A stretch of 64,000 nucleotides of DNA, taken from Paroedura picta. Lineage: Eukaryota > Chordata > Lepidosauria > Squamata > Gekkonidae. The position numbers and the translations under genes are program-made. The notes under the pieces were generated by a model. That model had not been told where the DNA came from. It searched no databases and saw nothing but the letters and a program-made list of their open reading frames with translations. The stretch spans positions 23,168,990-23,232,989 of the forward strand of contig NC_135382.1 in the NCBI RefSeq assembly GCF_049243985.1, given 5' to 3'. The stretch's first letter is position 1. Each line of letters begins with the position of its first letter. Shown here one piece after another: positions 63,806 to 64,000 of this stretch.

Positions 63806-64000
63806 CTGGGAGGCTGACATTAATAGACCAGAACACATGACTCTGCCCTAACCAGAGCGAGTTCATCTCTAGCAAACAAGCCAACCCTCTCATGGCTACA
63901 GTGAGACACAGGGAATTTGGAGCCCTTTCATTTTATAGGTTGAAGGGCAATGCAGAAGGGTTGAAAAGCCCTGGGGTAAGAAGACTGGGGTAGCCAACTG

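Overview
This is a stretch of vertebrate nuclear DNA. The repeat content points to a squamate reptile, possibly a gecko (the gecko part is low confidence). It holds tRNA-derived and 5S-derived SINEs, CR1/L2-type LINE ends, palindromic hAT MITEs, and retroposon tails of the type 'gtaaaccgccctgagcc ... ggcggtatataaat'. There is no bacterial-type gene organisation. Most short open frames are chance frames in repeats or introns.

Only two protein-coding genes can be supported. The first is a complete coding sequence for adhesion GPCR G1 (ADGRG1/GPR56) on the + strand. It has 13 coding exons from 41981 to 59107; the splice sites and phases all agree and encode 682 residues. The order is signal peptide, PLL domain, GAIN domain with GPS cleavage site (His-Leu|Thr), tethered agonist, seven membrane segments and a Ser-rich tail. 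The second gene, on the - strand and tail-to-tail with ADGRG1, is the 3' end of a zona-pellucida-domain membrane protein (three exons, 63429 down to 61447). Its 5' part lies beyond the window. It may be ZPD, an egg-coat gene of non-mammals, but this is inference.

Layout: 0.2-3.2 kb, old LINE fragments. 3.2-10.9 kb, a large pyrimidine-rich tandem array with a higher-order period near 977 bp that has captured and co-amplified a LINE 3' end. 10.9-21.7 kb, SINEs, MITEs and non-coding DNA. 21.75-22.54 kb, a CpG island, possibly the distal promoter and first exon of ADGRG1. 22.5-41.9 kb, gene-free DNA with a nested solo LTR, MITEs and SINEs. 41.9-59.4 kb, ADGRG1, with repeats in its introns. 59.4-61.4 kb, intergenic with a CR1 end. 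61.4-63.4 kb, the ZP gene.

The points most worth checking are: paired loss of two GPS cysteines in ADGRG1; the array, whose repeat carries acceptor-like signals on one strand and donor-like signals on the other; a near-palindromic element family whose 12-14 bp target duplications point to LINE-type mobilisation; and a probable SPIN-like hAT element. All assignments come from reading the sequence and remembered family knowledge; no search was run.
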